Of a DNA stretch of 64,000 bases, positions 17,106 through 25,563 are shown piece after piece (positions within the stretch are counted from its first letter, which is position 1; each line of letters opens with the position of its first letter). Position numbers and translations under genes: made by a program. Source of the stretch: an uncultured Lachnospiraceae bacterium (GTDB lineage: Bacteria; Bacillota; Clostridia; Lachnospirales; Lachnospiraceae). The stretch covers positions 62,001 through 126,000 of the forward strand of contig CAJTPS010000009.1 in NCBI GenBank assembly GCA_910578555.1. Reading direction: 5' to 3'. Under the pieces are notes generated by a model. That model had not been told where the DNA came from. It saw only the letters and a program-made list of their open reading frames with translations, and did not search any database.

Positions 17106-17951
17106 ATGCGTGATGAAGCAACAATGTATCGGCTTTTCACAGACATAGCAAATGCAGACGACAGGATACTTGCGGTGTATATGAACGGTTCGAGGACGAA
17201 CCCCAATGTGCCGAAAGATATATTTCAGGATTATGATATCGTGTTCGTGGTGGAGGACACAAAACCTTTTATAGAAGACAAAGCGTGGATCGGCAGGTTT
17301 GGAAATATCCTGTACATGCAGTATCCGGACGAGCATCCGGATTATCCGAGTGCTCCGGAGAACTCGTACGGCTGGCTGATGCAGTTTGACGACGGCGTCA
17401 GGATCGACCTTACGGCGCAGACTGTCTCATATGCGAGAGAACATATACACGATGATACTCTATGCAGGATTTTGCTGGATAAGGAAAATATTCTGCCTGA
17501 AGTGCCGGAAGCTACGGATGAGAGCCATTGGGTGAAGAAACCGTCCCAGGAGCAGTTTCGCGCGTGTGTGAATGAGTTCTGGTGGTGCAGCAATAACATT
17601 GCCAAGGGTTTATGGCGAAGGGAGATGTCTTATGTGCAGGACATGACGAATTTTGTCGTGCGCAAACAGCTCGAAAAAATGCTGACCTGGAAAGCGGGTA
17701 TTATTACGGATTTTCGTGTGAGTGTCGGGAAGTCTGCGAAATATATACACAGATGGATCGGAGAGGAAGAGTATCAGCGGTATCTGGACACTTATTTCGG
17801 CAAGGATATAGAGGAAGCCTGGTCCGCCGTGTTTGTTATGTGCGAATTGTTCGACAGTGCAACGGGGTATGTTGCAAAAGGGCTTGGCTATACTTACGAC
17901 GCGGAGGAAGGTAGAGCGGCAGCGGCATTTCTTCGGCATGTCTATGCATAA
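17106..17951 (+). CDS. ANT(6)/AadE-like nucleotidyltransferase
   Basis: A 281-residue protein of the streptomycin 6-adenylyltransferase fold. The N-terminal nucleotidyltransferase motif reads MNGSRTNPNVPKD followed by DYDIVFVV, whose paired aspartates would bind metal; a third acidic strand is VRIDLTAQT. The C-terminal half is the helical HANT-type region with FWWCSNNIAKGLWRREM and KYIHRWIGEEEY. It starts 17 bp after dapL with AGGAG. Many Clostridia carry diverged chromosomal members whose substrate is not established; activity on streptomycin cannot be concluded from sequence alone. The neighbourhood shows no mobile element, so it looks like a resident gene. Confidence 0.85.
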   Translation: MRDEATMYRLFTDIANADDRILAVYMNGSRTNPNVPKDIFQDYDIVFVVEDTKPFIEDKAWIGRFGNILYMQYPDEHPDYPSAPENSYGWLMQFDDGVRIDLTAQTVSYAREHIHDDTLCRILLDKENILPEVPEATDESHWVKKPSQEQFRACVNEFWWCSNNIAKGLWRREMSYVQDMTNFVVRKQLEKMLTWKAGIITDFRVSVGKSAKYIHRWIGEEEYQRYLDTYFGKDIEEAWSAVFVMCELFDSATGYVAKGLGYTYDAEEGRAAAAFLRHVYA

Positions 17952-17954
17952 AAT

Positions 17955-17990
17955 GTCCGCGCCTTTCCGTCAATACAGAAAGGCGCGGAC
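17955..17990. terminator. Hairpin between convergent genes
   Basis: A perfect 13-bp stem GTCCGCGCCTTTC/GAAAGGCGCGGAC lies between the convergent nucleotidyltransferase and chemoreceptor genes. T-runs are weak on both sides, so its efficiency as a bidirectional terminator is uncertain. Confidence 0.55.
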
Positions 17991-18023
17991 GCAAAGATCA
18001 GGGTACAACGACAACGCTGCTTT

Positions 18024-19775
18024 TTATATATGATCAGTCGAAAAATGCCTGATTTCCTGTTCCAGTGCATTGCTTACTCCACGGCACACATCTACAGCAC
18101 TCTGGACTTCACTCATTTTGTCCACCAGACTGACTGCATTCTGAGCGGAAAGGTTGACAGCCTCAGAACCTTCGCTCATGGCGTTGGTAATGGAGCCGAC
18201 AGAGTGAATGATATTCCCCATGCTGTCATTTAATCCCTTCGAACTGTTGGAAAAGTCCAGCAGGATCGTATGGAATGCTTCCATATTGTCTACATATTCA
18301 TCCATCGCATCCACAAACTGATCATAGTCTTTGAGCACGTTGCTGTTGACATATTCCAGAACCTCAGAAGTATTGTCGGCTAATTCCTGGACTGCCCTGA
18401 TGACTTCCTGATTGATATGCTGGATGTCCTGTGCCGTTTTTTCACTGTTGTCAGCGAGGGAATTGATCTCGCCGGCTACCACGGCAAAACCACGGCCTGC
18501 TTCTCCTGCCCTGGCAGCCTCAATGGAAGCATTCAGTGACAAAAGAGTAGTCTGGTTGGCGATATCCATGATTGTTTCTGACAGCGTATTGATTTTGTTT
18601 ACTTTTTCGCTGTCTTGTATGGAACGGTTCAGCAGTTCGGTAATCTCACGGATTTTGTTTTCCGTAAGGCGTTTGACTTTAGTGATATGTTCCTTCATTT
18701 CTCTGGCGGCATTGGATATCTGGACGGCTCGTTGAGAGCCGCTGTTTGCTTCATTCCAGAGAATGTCTACCTGATTCTTGACATCCCCGATGGTACCTTG
18801 AATACCGTCAGAAGTATTGGAGACCATTTCCATGTTAGCGGCGAGTTCCTCTAAAGCAGCAGAGGATTCCGTAATATTTGTGTTGGCAGTATTAACCATG
18901 GTGACGATCTGGCTGTTGGACTCTGCCAGCGCCCTGGTACTGTCAGACACTTTGGTGATAATATCCTGCAGCGTATCCAGAAAGTTATTCATTCCGCCGA
19001 TCAGTATGGAAAGCTCGCTCCGGGTACGGGTGGTAAGGCGGCCGTTCATGTCAGCTCTGTTCTCATTGATATCATCGACCATCTGCTGCAGTTCACGAGA
19101 AGACCTTTTGATCGGTCGTATTACATTATTCTGGAACAGAATCTGATTGATGCCGATGATCACAAAGATGGCAATGGCCCCCAGAATACTTGTCTTGATC
19201 GTGCGGTTATACATATCCTGCTGTTCCTGACGCAAGTCTATAATGGACTGTTCAAAGAATGCATTGGCAAGTTCCAGATTGCTGTCAAATTTTTCATCTT
19301 CCGCTTCCAGAGCATCGATTTCTTCTACAACGGTTTCCGTACTCTTTCCTTCCGACGAAAGCAAAGCGCTTTTGGCGTTTTCCGTATAGGCCTGCAGACC
19401 GGATTTCATTTCTTCGATATTTACATCTGTATTTCCTTCCAGATAGTCCTTAAGCTGTTCAATGGCATCATTCAGCCCGTTATACCGCTTATCTATATTT
19501 TCCAGCAGATGTTCCTTTTCAGCGGCTTCGGAAGTGGCCAGATACGCATAAATATATCGCTGTATCTTTTCATAATCTTTCTTCATATCGCCTCTGAGTA
19601 CCATTGCGGAAAGATATGTATCACTGATTTTGTTACATTGTCCAATTGTATTTTGGAAATTAGTGATGCTGCTCCCGAAGTAAATGCCAAAAACAACCAT
19701 TAGTACAAGATTCATCAAAACTAATTGTGTTGTGATGCGGCTCCAGAATGAGACCTTAGGTACGTTTTTCTCCAT
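18024..19775 (-). CDS. Methyl-accepting chemotaxis protein
   Basis: Chemoreceptor of 583 residues. A first membrane helix (about residues 12-35), an extracytoplasmic helical sensor of about 160 residues resembling a four-helix bundle, a second membrane helix (SILGAIAIFVIIGINQILF), HAMP, and a long cytoplasmic coiled coil whose hairpin tip contains NQTTLLSLNASIEAARAGEAGRGFAVVAGEI, the highly conserved CheA/CheW contact. GGAGG lies upstream of its ATG. No che or flagellar genes are nearby, so it is an orphan receptor gene. The ligand is unknown. Confidence 0.95.
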   Translation of the reverse strand: MEKNVPKVSFWSRITTQLVLMNLVLMVVFGIYFGSSITNFQNTIGQCNKISDTYLSAMVLRGDMKKDYEKIQRYIYAYLATSEAAEKEHLLENIDKRYNGLNDAIEQLKDYLEGNTDVNIEEMKSGLQAYTENAKSALLSSEGKSTETVVEEIDALEAEDEKFDSNLELANAFFEQSIIDLRQEQQDMYNRTIKTSILGAIAIFVIIGINQILFQNNVIRPIKRSSRELQQMVDDINENRADMNGRLTTRTRSELSILIGGMNNFLDTLQDIITKVSDSTRALAESNSQIVTMVNTANTNITESSAALEELAANMEMVSNTSDGIQGTIGDVKNQVDILWNEANSGSQRAVQISNAAREMKEHITKVKRLTENKIREITELLNRSIQDSEKVNKINTLSETIMDIANQTTLLSLNASIEAARAGEAGRGFAVVAGEINSLADNSEKTAQDIQHINQEVIRAVQELADNTSEVLEYVNSNVLKDYDQFVDAMDEYVDNMEAFHTILLDFSNSSKGLNDSMGNIIHSVGSITNAMSEGSEAVNLSAQNAVSLVDKMSEVQSAVDVCRGVSNALEQEIRHFSTDHI

Positions 19776-20011
19776 GTTAAAAATTCCTCCAATATAACTT
19801 TAATTTTGCCTTACTGCCTTATTGCCTGATGTGTAATCATCAAAGTCATAAAAATGAAATTTTTGTCATGCCTGATGTCCGAACAGACAAAGAAACAGGG
19901 CATATGATTAAGAATGATCGTCAAATTTTGACGTGTATTATATTATATAGTATGTTATGTTCAGTATCAATCAGTTGTACGCTTGTATGCAAAAAGATAC
20001 AATCTGTAAAA

Positions 20012-20155
20012 AAACGAGCATAGCTCGTTTACGAGATTCGCTTCGCGAACTCGGGATAAGCGTAGAAATTTCCTATACCAAAAGTAATTTGCTTCGCAAA
20101 TAACTTTACGAGATTCGCTTCGCGAACTCGAATAAGCGTAGAAATTTCCTATACC
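20012..20155 (-). repeat. Two tandem copies of the GGTATAGGAAATT palindromic element
   Basis: Read on the minus strand, each unit is GGTATAGGAAATTTC, a short spacer, the hairpin CGAGTTCGCGAAGCGAATCTCG, and (between units) AAGTTATTTGCGAAGCAAATTACTTTT, another hairpin. Copies lie at 20031-20079 and 20108-20155, and a terminal ACGAGC/GCTCGT hairpin is at 20012-20030. A third copy in the other orientation is at 60604-60703. The remainder of the gap 19776-20618 holds no recognisable gene apart from the other structured element at 20338-20446. Confidence 0.85.
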
Positions 20156-20337
20156 ATAAAAAGTGTGCATTACTGTCAGTGATCATAAGAAGAACCGGCA
20201 GGGAGAGCAGATGCATAGTACTGTGCAGATTTTTTTGATACTACTTGAATGTGTGCGCTGTAGATGTTAAGCTGATTTATAGTTCGTTTATCTGTTTTGC
20301 TTATATTCAGTTCCTGTTCCGGCAGGAAGGATATTAG

Positions 20338-20446
20338 CGTGAGAAGAACTTCTAGAGCTCACAGCAAAGGCTGTTTCGCTAAGAAGTTCTAAGTCTGCTT
20401 TGCAGACTTTTCTCACGCAGGAGAATGCCTGAAATACAGCATTCTC
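20338..20446 (+). repeat. Structured intergenic repeat, GAGAATGC family
   Basis: Outer stem GCGTGAGAA/TTCTCACGC (20338, 20410-20418) encloses GAACTTCT/AGAAGTTC and AGTCTGC/GCAGACT hairpins, followed by the shared GAGAATGC (20421) / GCATTCTC (20439-20446) hairpin. Just after it is a GATTCCGC/GCGGAATC-type hairpin at 20479-20497. The same terminal hairpin recurs at 39270, 51069 and 57525. Confidence 0.8.
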
Positions 20447-20618
20447 CCAGACAAGTGTACTTGTCTATGGATTATGAGATTCCGCAGAGCGGAATCATGG
20501 AGGATAGCGTGAACAGAGGCGGTGACCGTGTAAGGAGAAGGAACTGCGGGACAGAGCGCATGTTACGGAATAAACAGTGAGGATAATTTACAAAACAAAA
20601 GAAAGGTATGAAATCAGC

Positions 20619-21357
20619 ATGGCGGGAAATGAAAAGACTACTTCATCACATACAGGAAAGAAGCGAAGCACTTTCTCAGGAAAGCTGGGATACGTGCTGG
20701 CTGTGGCTGGTTCGGCGGTGGGGCTTGGCAATATCTGGCGGTTTCCTTATCTGGCGGCGAAATACGGCGGCGGCATTTTTCTTTTGACCTATCTGATTCT
20801 GATGCTGACCTTCGGCTATGCGCTGATCGTGTCGGAGACGGCTCTGGGGCGTATGACGAAAAAAAGCCCGGTAGGCGCGTTTCAGGCTTTTTCGGAGAAG
20901 CTTCCCTTTAAGCTGGGCGGCTGGATCAACGCGGTGATTCCGATGCTGATCGTGCCCTATTACAGCGTGATCGGCGGCTGGGTGATAAAATATCTCTTTG
21001 AGTATCTGCGGGGCGGCACGCAGGTTCTGGCACAGGACGATTATTTTACAGGCTTTATCTCGGACGGGATCAGTGCGGAGGTCTGGTTTCTGCTGTTTAG
21101 CCTGGTATTGATCGTGGTTTTGTTTGCCGGCGTGAAGCACGGAGTGGAGCGGGTTTCCAAGGTGATGATGCCGTTACTTGTGATACTGGCTGTATTTGTG
21201 GCAGGATATTCCATGACGAGACCGGGGGCTTTAGAAGGCGTGAAATATTTCCTGATTCCGAATTTTGAGAATTTTTCCTGGATGACGGTGGTTGCGGCCA
21301 TGGGGCAGATGTTTTACTCACTGTCCATTGCCATGGGAATTTTGTACACTTACGGTT
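20619..21357 (+). pseudogene. Sodium-dependent NSS/SNF-family transporter, 5' part (interrupted)
   Basis: N-terminal half of a Na+-coupled amino-acid-type symporter of the neurotransmitter:sodium symporter family. The conserved first helix reads GYVLAVAGSAVGLGNIWRFPYLAAKYGGG, followed by four or five more membrane segments up to MGILYTYG at about residue 246. The family sequence at this point should continue as SYMKKE; instead the frame enters foreign DNA after 21357 and ends 29 codons later. The continuation SYMKKEVDIEQ lies at 28982. Together the two parts give about 465 residues, a normal bacterial length, so the gene was intact before a 7.6-kb insertion. The start at 20619 has an AAAGG site about 12 nt upstream. 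Confidence 0.95.
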
Positions 21358-21372
21358 GCTTCAGTGTACAAA
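21341..21372. other. Imperfect palindrome centred on the left junction (attachment-site-like)
   Basis: TTTGTACACT (21341-21350, host transporter codons) and AGTGTACAAA (21363-21372, island) are perfect inverted repeats whose centre is the dinucleotide TT at 21356-21357, the exact left breakpoint. Including inner bases, 12 of 15 positions match between arms. TT is also found at the right breakpoint (28981-28982). Large serine recombinases cut at a central 2-bp core flanked by such arms, so this resembles an attL. Confidence 0.55.
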
Positions 21373-21410
21373 GGATTACAATAAAAATGGACTGCCAACC
21401 TACAACTTCT

Positions 21411-21442
21411 ACCGCTCTTCCAAAGAGCGGTATTTCATTTTT
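21411..21442 (+). terminator. Terminator at the island's left end
   Basis: ACCGCTCTT pairs with AAGAGCGGT around a 3-nt loop, followed by ATTTCATTTTT. It would stop transcription coming in from the truncated transporter gene. Confidence 0.75.
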
Positions 21443-21470
21443 CTGAAATGTAATGATTACATGCTCCAGC

Positions 21471-21491
21471 TTCGAGCCAAGTTGGCCCGAA
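21471..21491. repeat. 21-bp palindrome, first copy
   Basis: TTCGAGCCAAGTTGGCCCGAA differs by one base from a copy at 22949-22969; the two flank the nuclease gene. Confidence 0.8.
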
Positions 21492-21757
21492 GGTTGATAA
21501 GCTGAATATGACACTGGCGTATTTGAATTACCAACCAAATATTTTTTCCCAGCTGGTAAAAATGATTAAAAAGGGAGTATGGATGTTACGATTTGGCCGT
21601 ATAGAAGCCGTTTAGTTTCAAGCATTATCTGCGCTGTTTCCAAAGGCTGAGTACTTTTATGCCTTTGCCTCTTGTTTTATGGAGTATTTCGTAACACTAA
21701 GGTATTAAAATTTAAACTGAGCTGGCATAACATATTTTCAAAATGGAAAAATATATC

Positions 21758-21786
21758 TTCATCATGAGCATATTCCATGATATAAT
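21758..21786 (+). promoter_or_regulatory. Putative promoter of the YhcG-like gene
   Basis: TATAAT at 21781 is preceded at 17 bp by a weak TTCATC. The start codon follows 34 bp downstream. Confidence 0.45.
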
Positions 21787-21819
21787 TATCCAAACAAACT
21801 ATCGGAACGAGGGAAATGT

Positions 21820-22827
21820 ATGGACGATTTAGCATTAAACTATCAAAGTGATTTTAATGCCATTCTGCAAATGATAGCAGATGGCCGCCGGAAAGCTTCC
21901 TATCAAGTGAATGCCACAATGATTGACCTTTATTGGGGAATTGGAGAATTTGTTTCCAATAAGGCCGTGCAGGATGGCTGGGGACGTTCTACCGTAAAAG
22001 CACTTTCTGAATACATTCTGACGCAGGAACCAGGGATTAGAGGCTATTCCCCACAGAATATCTGGCGCATGAAGCAGTTCTTTGAAACTTATTGTGACAA
22101 GCCAGAGTTAGGAACTCTGCTAAGAGAAAACACATGGTCAAATAATTTGCATATCATGTCAAAGACAAAATCGGATGCAGAGAGATTATTCTATTTGAAG
22201 CTGGCCTCTCGGGAAAAGTATAAAGCAAAAGAACTGGAACGGCAGATTGACAGCGGATATTATGAGCGTTTAATGCTATCAGCCGGTAAAGCGCCTTCCG
22301 CCATATCCCAAGCTGCACATGCGAACATAATCAGGGACATGTATATGTTGGAGTTTTTAGACTTGCCCGAGCCTTATAGGGAATATGATTTGAAAAAGGC
22401 CATTTTGAAGAACATGAAAAAGTTTTTACTGGAAATTGGCAGGGATTTTATTTTTATGGGAGAAGAATATCATCTTCAAGTAGGAAAGAACGACTATTAT
22501 ACGGATTTAATCTTTTTTCATAGGGAGCTACAATGCCTTGTTGCAATTGAGTTGAAAATTGATGATTTCAAACCGGAATACTTGGGAAAAATGCAGTTTT
22601 ATCTTGAAGCGTTAGACCGGGATGTAAAGAAGCCCCACGAAAATCCCAGCGTTGGCATTATTCTTTGCAAGAGTAAGGACGAGGACGTTGTTGAATATGC
22701 CCTGAGCCGGAACATGAGTCCAACCATGATTTCCGAATATAGGACGAAACTAATCAGCAAGGAAATCTTACAAAAGAAACTTGAGGAATTAACGGAAATG
22801 GTGGATGAGGATAAAAACTCTCAATGA
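21820..22827 (+). CDS. YhcG/DUF1016-family PD-(D/E)XK nuclease
   Basis: A 335-residue protein with the two-domain YhcG (DUF1016) organisation: an N-terminal helical domain (DGRRKASYQVNATMIDLYWGIGE, GYSPQNIWRMKQFFETY) and a C-terminal PD-(D/E)XK nuclease fold. Candidate catalytic residues are in YYTDLIFFHRELQCLVAIELK, where Asp and the Glu-x-Lys pair align with the motif. Members are often carried on mobile elements and beside restriction or phage-defence genes; their physiological role is not settled. It stands alone between two copies of a 21-bp palindrome, with its own promoter and a terminator whose stem overlaps its stop codon. Confidence 0.88.
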   Translation: MDDLALNYQSDFNAILQMIADGRRKASYQVNATMIDLYWGIGEFVSNKAVQDGWGRSTVKALSEYILTQEPGIRGYSPQNIWRMKQFFETYCDKPELGTLLRENTWSNNLHIMSKTKSDAERLFYLKLASREKYKAKELERQIDSGYYERLMLSAGKAPSAISQAAHANIIRDMYMLEFLDLPEPYREYDLKKAILKNMKKFLLEIGRDFIFMGEEYHLQVGKNDYYTDLIFFHRELQCLVAIELKIDDFKPEYLGKMQFYLEALDRDVKKPHENPSVGIILCKSKDEDVVEYALSRNMSPTMISEYRTKLISKEILQKKLEELTEMVDEDKNSQ

Positions 22828-22841
22828 CGTTGAGAGTTTTT
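22814..22841 (+). terminator. Terminator overlapping the nuclease stop codon
   Basis: AACTCTCAA pairs with TTGAGAGTT, with the TGA stop in the loop, followed by TTTTC. Confidence 0.8.
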
Positions 22842-22867
22842 CAAAAAATCAATTTATTATGTTAGTA

Positions 22868-23094
22868 CAATAATAGCAGGGGATTATAATGATCCTTTGC
22901 TATTTTTATAACCTCAAGCTAATATAAGGAGCAAAGCGACGCTGACATTTCGGGCCAAGTTGGCCCGAAGCCGGGTTTGGGGAGGCTCCCCAACAAGCAG
23001 ATTTTTGCGTTCTGGCCGGAAGGCCGGAACGTCAAAAATAGCAACTGTGGCTACAGTTGCCCTGCTTGCCATTTAGCGACACCCCCGAAAATGG
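22868..23094. other. Cluster of consecutive hairpins, possible origin-of-transfer or recombination remnant
   Basis: In order: a terminator-like AATAGCA...TGCTATT stem (22872-22904), the 21-bp palindrome TTCGGGCCAAGTTGGCCCGAA (22949-22969), a GGGGAG/CTCCCC stem, TTTTTG...CAAAAA with GGCC ggaa GGCC (23002-23038), GCAACTGT/ACAGTTGC (23041-23060), and GCCATTT...AAATGGC (23069-23094). No gene is seen. Similar strings of stems precede mobilisation genes in Tn1549-like elements, which would make this a leftover oriT region; that link is from memory and unproven. Confidence 0.5.
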
Positions 23095-23113
23095 CGCAAA
23101 AAAACAGAGGCTC

Positions 23114-23479
23114 TTACTCTTGAACCTCCGTTTCTCTGGCTTTCTTGAGCCCTTCGGCTGTAGCCTCCATGACAACAAGCTCTTTTTCGTTCATGGAGTC
23201 TAAAAGTACATCAATGTGTTTCCGGCAACTGTTCCCGCCACGGTTGCCCTCCGTATAGAAAAACTGGTCTACGGATATATCGAACAGTGTGACGAGCTTA
23301 AAAAACAGGTTGAAGCTGGGGTGTTGGCCTTTGTTCTCAATATTCATAATGGTGCGGTCTGTCTTGCCGACCAGCTCCGCCACATAGGCTTGCGTCCAGC
23401 CCTTTTCCTCTCTGGCCTGTTTCAGTGCCAGACAGAGCCCATGAAAGTCAAACCTTCTTTCATCTTGGTTCATTCTCAT
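23114..23479 (-). CDS. XRE-family helix-turn-helix regulator
   Basis: A 121-residue DNA-binding protein. Residues 15-70 form the Cro/CI-type helix-turn-helix (LCLALKQAREEKGWTQAYVAELVGKTDRTIMNIENKGQHPSFNLFFKLVTLF). The tail contains a short Cys/His stretch (NSCRKHIDVLLDSMNEKELVVME). Regulators of this exact style are typical of Firmicute integrative elements. It is transcribed away from the GntR-ABC operon, sharing a 200-bp divergent intergenic region. Confidence 0.88.
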   Translation of the reverse strand: MRMNQDERRFDFHGLCLALKQAREEKGWTQAYVAELVGKTDRTIMNIENKGQHPSFNLFFKLVTLFDISVDQFFYTEGNRGGNSCRKHIDVLLDSMNEKELVVMEATAEGLKKARETEVQE

Positions 23480-23601
23480 ATCACCCTATATCATTGTACA
23501 TTTCGGGTTGAATTATGAGAATGTAATGCAATTTGATGTTATGGGCTATTTTATTTCATCGTTTGTGCGTATAGCGCAAAGAATATAAGTTTATATGGCT
23601 C

Positions 23602-23653
23602 TTGCTATTCAGAGACTTATGTGTTATACTGTTATACATAAAACCATAACAGT
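23602..23653 (+). promoter_or_regulatory. Promoter and operator of the GntR-ABC operon
   Basis: TTGCTA (23602) and TATACT (23625) are spaced 17 bp. A perfect 8-bp inverted repeat, ACTGTTAT (23628-23635) and ATAACAGT (23646-23653), overlaps the -10 and start region, the expected place for repression by the GntR protein encoded immediately downstream. Confidence 0.7.
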
Positions 23654-23677
23654 TGAAACGGGAGGGGTGAGGAAGGA

Positions 23678-24061
23678 TTGAAGCTAATTATTTCAAATGT
23701 ATCGGGTGTACCCATTTACGAGCAAATTAAACGGCAGGTCAAAGCCGCTATCTTGTCGGGAGAACTAAAAGAGGAAGAAGCCTTGCCTTCTCTCCGAACT
23801 CTGGCAAAGGACTTAAAAATCAGTGTTCTGACAGTTACAAGGGCCTATACGGAACTGGAACAGGAAGGGTTTGTCAAGAATGTTCAGGGCCGCGGTTGTT
23901 TTGTACTTGGTAGCGGTTCCGAACTTATGAAGGAACAACTAATTTGCAAAGTGGAAAATGGCTTAACAGAAGCTATAAAAGCAGCAAAAATTGCTAACCT
24001 ATCTAATGAGGAACTACATCATCTTTTAGATATTTTATTGGAGGCGAATACAGATGACTAA
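23678..24061 (+). CDS. YtrA-like GntR-family repressor
   Basis: A 127-residue regulator with the N-terminal winged helix of the GntR family (PIYEQIKRQVKAAILSGEL, LPSLRTLAKDLKISVLTVTRAYTELEQEGFV, GRGCFV) and the very short C-terminal part of the YtrA subgroup, which usually controls adjacent ABC exporter genes. The start is TTG at 23678 with a GGAAGG site close by. It overlaps the following ATPase gene by 8 bp. A perfect inverted repeat over its promoter suggests self-repression, relieved by a cell-envelope-active compound in related systems. Confidence 0.9.
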   Translation: MKLIISNVSGVPIYEQIKRQVKAAILSGELKEEEALPSLRTLAKDLKISVLTVTRAYTELEQEGFVKNVQGRGCFVLGSGSELMKEQLICKVENGLTEAIKAAKIANLSNEELHHLLDILLEANTDD

Positions 24062-24914
24062 TTATTTGGAAGTAAAAAATCTGTCAAAATCTTTCGACAG
24101 TTTTCGGCTTCACAACATTACTTTTACGCTCCCCAAAGGATATATCATGGGGCTGATCGGGCCGAACGGTTCCGGCAAAACAACTACAATTAAACTCATT
24201 CTGAATATGCTCAAACGCAACGGCGGAGAAATCAAAATCATGGGGTTGGACAATATCGCTGACGAACAGAAGGCAAAAGCAGAACTTGGCGTTGTGTTTG
24301 ATACCAACTATTTCAGTGATGATTGGAAAGTTTCTGAGGTAGAAAAATCCATCTCTGTTTTCTATCCCAACTGGAACTCGGAGCGTTTTAGTGAAATGCT
24401 ACGGAAATTTCATATCGCTCCGACCAAAAAGGTCAAAGAACTTTCAAAGGGGATGCAGATGAAGTTGATGCTGGCTTGTGCGTTCTCCTATGACGCAAAG
24501 CTGCTGATTTTGGATGAACCTACCAGCGGCCTTGATCCAGTTTCCAGAGATGAATTGCTTCAGATCCTCTCGGAATACATTGAGGACGGAGAACACAGCG
24601 TTTTATTTTCCACCCATATTACTGGCGATTTGGAACGAGCTGCTGATTATATCACATACATCAGCTATGGGGAACTTTTTTTCACCGGCAGCAAGGATGA
24701 ATTTGTTGATATGTTCCGCATTGTTAAGGGTGGTATAGATGAACTTTCCGCTGATCTACAAGCGAAGGCGGTTGGCGTTCGTACTTTCCCGACTGGCTTT
24801 GAAGCTCTGGTAAAAACCGAGGAAATTGGCTCATTTACAGCATTGGACATTGAACCGGCTACCATTGACGAAATCGTTGTGTTTACAAGCAAGAAAGGTG
24901 AGGATTATGAGTAA
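24054..24914 (+). CDS. ABC transporter ATP-binding protein (YtrB-like)
   Basis: ATPase of 286 residues: Walker A GPNGSGKTT, signature LSKGMQMKL, Walker B LLILDEPTSGLDP and switch His in STHITGDLE. It is translationally coupled on both sides: 8-bp overlap with the GntR gene and 8-bp overlap with the permease gene. With the permease it forms a two-component ABC-2-type exporter whose expression is likely set by the GntR protein. Confidence 0.94.
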   Translation: MTNYLEVKNLSKSFDSFRLHNITFTLPKGYIMGLIGPNGSGKTTTIKLILNMLKRNGGEIKIMGLDNIADEQKAKAELGVVFDTNYFSDDWKVSEVEKSISVFYPNWNSERFSEMLRKFHIAPTKKVKELSKGMQMKLMLACAFSYDAKLLILDEPTSGLDPVSRDELLQILSEYIEDGEHSVLFSTHITGDLERAADYITYISYGELFFTGSKDEFVDMFRIVKGGIDELSADLQAKAVGVRTFPTGFEALVKTEEIGSFTALDIEPATIDEIVVFTSKKGEDYE

Positions 24915-25554
24915 TATATTGAAAGCTACAAGACTGGATTTTTCCCTTGTAAAACCGTATGTCAAAGTGATTGGGTTTACTATGCTTCTCCCCATCGCTT
25001 TTGCAGCAATCAACCGCTCTATATTGACAGGAGTTTCTTTCGCCATGTGCTTTATCGCCATGACAACCGGCTATACCTTCTCCGTCACAGAAAAAAATAG
25101 CATGGAACGCCTGTATGGTATTTTGCCTGTAAAGAAAAGTGAAATGGTAATGGGACGGTATCTTTTTGTTATTGTGCTTGGAGTTATCGCTTTGGTGGTG
25201 TCCCTTATCACACAGCCGATTGTATTACAGGCATTGGGAGAAACCGTTGAACCGTTTGGCATTATCAGCGCGGCCATTGGCGGCCTGTTCTTGTTTGCCC
25301 TTTACACGGTATTTCAAATTCCCGGATATTACAAATTTGGCTCTATCAAAGGCCGGGTGTTTATGTATATTCCGGTTGCAGGATTTTTAGTGACTTTGTT
25401 TCTTCTTCCTAAACTGCCTGCTGATAACCCCATTATCAACGCGATTGCCAGTTCACCTGTGCTGCTTCTCACTCTTGCGATTGCGCTGGTGGTTGTTATG
25501 TATGCTGTGTCGATCTGGTTCTCTGTCCAGATTATGAAAAATAAAGAAATGTGA
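24907..25554 (+). CDS. ABC-2-type transporter permease
   Basis: A 215-residue membrane protein with six hydrophobic segments (for example VIGFTMLLPIAFAAI, YLFVIVLGVIALVVSLI, LLTLAIALVVVMYAVSIWF) and the ABC2_membrane_5-like loop EKNSMERLYGILPVKKSEMVMGRY. The start at 24907 (ATGAGTAAT) overlaps the ATPase stop; a longer frame to 24826 lies entirely within the ATPase gene. It forms the channel of the exporter encoded here. Confidence 0.9.
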   Translation: MSNILKATRLDFSLVKPYVKVIGFTMLLPIAFAAINRSILTGVSFAMCFIAMTTGYTFSVTEKNSMERLYGILPVKKSEMVMGRYLFVIVLGVIALVVSLITQPIVLQALGETVEPFGIISAAIGGLFLFALYTVFQIPGYYKFGSIKGRVFMYIPVAGFLVTLFLLPKLPADNPIINAIASSPVLLLTLAIALVVVMYAVSIWFSVQIMKNKEM

Positions 25555-25563
25555 GGTGATAGT

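Noticed and set aside
19829..20023. A 64-residue plus-strand frame upstream of the repeats
   Set aside because: No convincing ribosome site, no recognisable family, and it ends inside the repeat element.
19967..20170. A 67-residue minus-strand frame through the tandem repeat elements, with a matching short frame at 60612
   Set aside because: The shared YRKFL-like peptide is only translation of the palindromic repeat, which is structured and non-coding.
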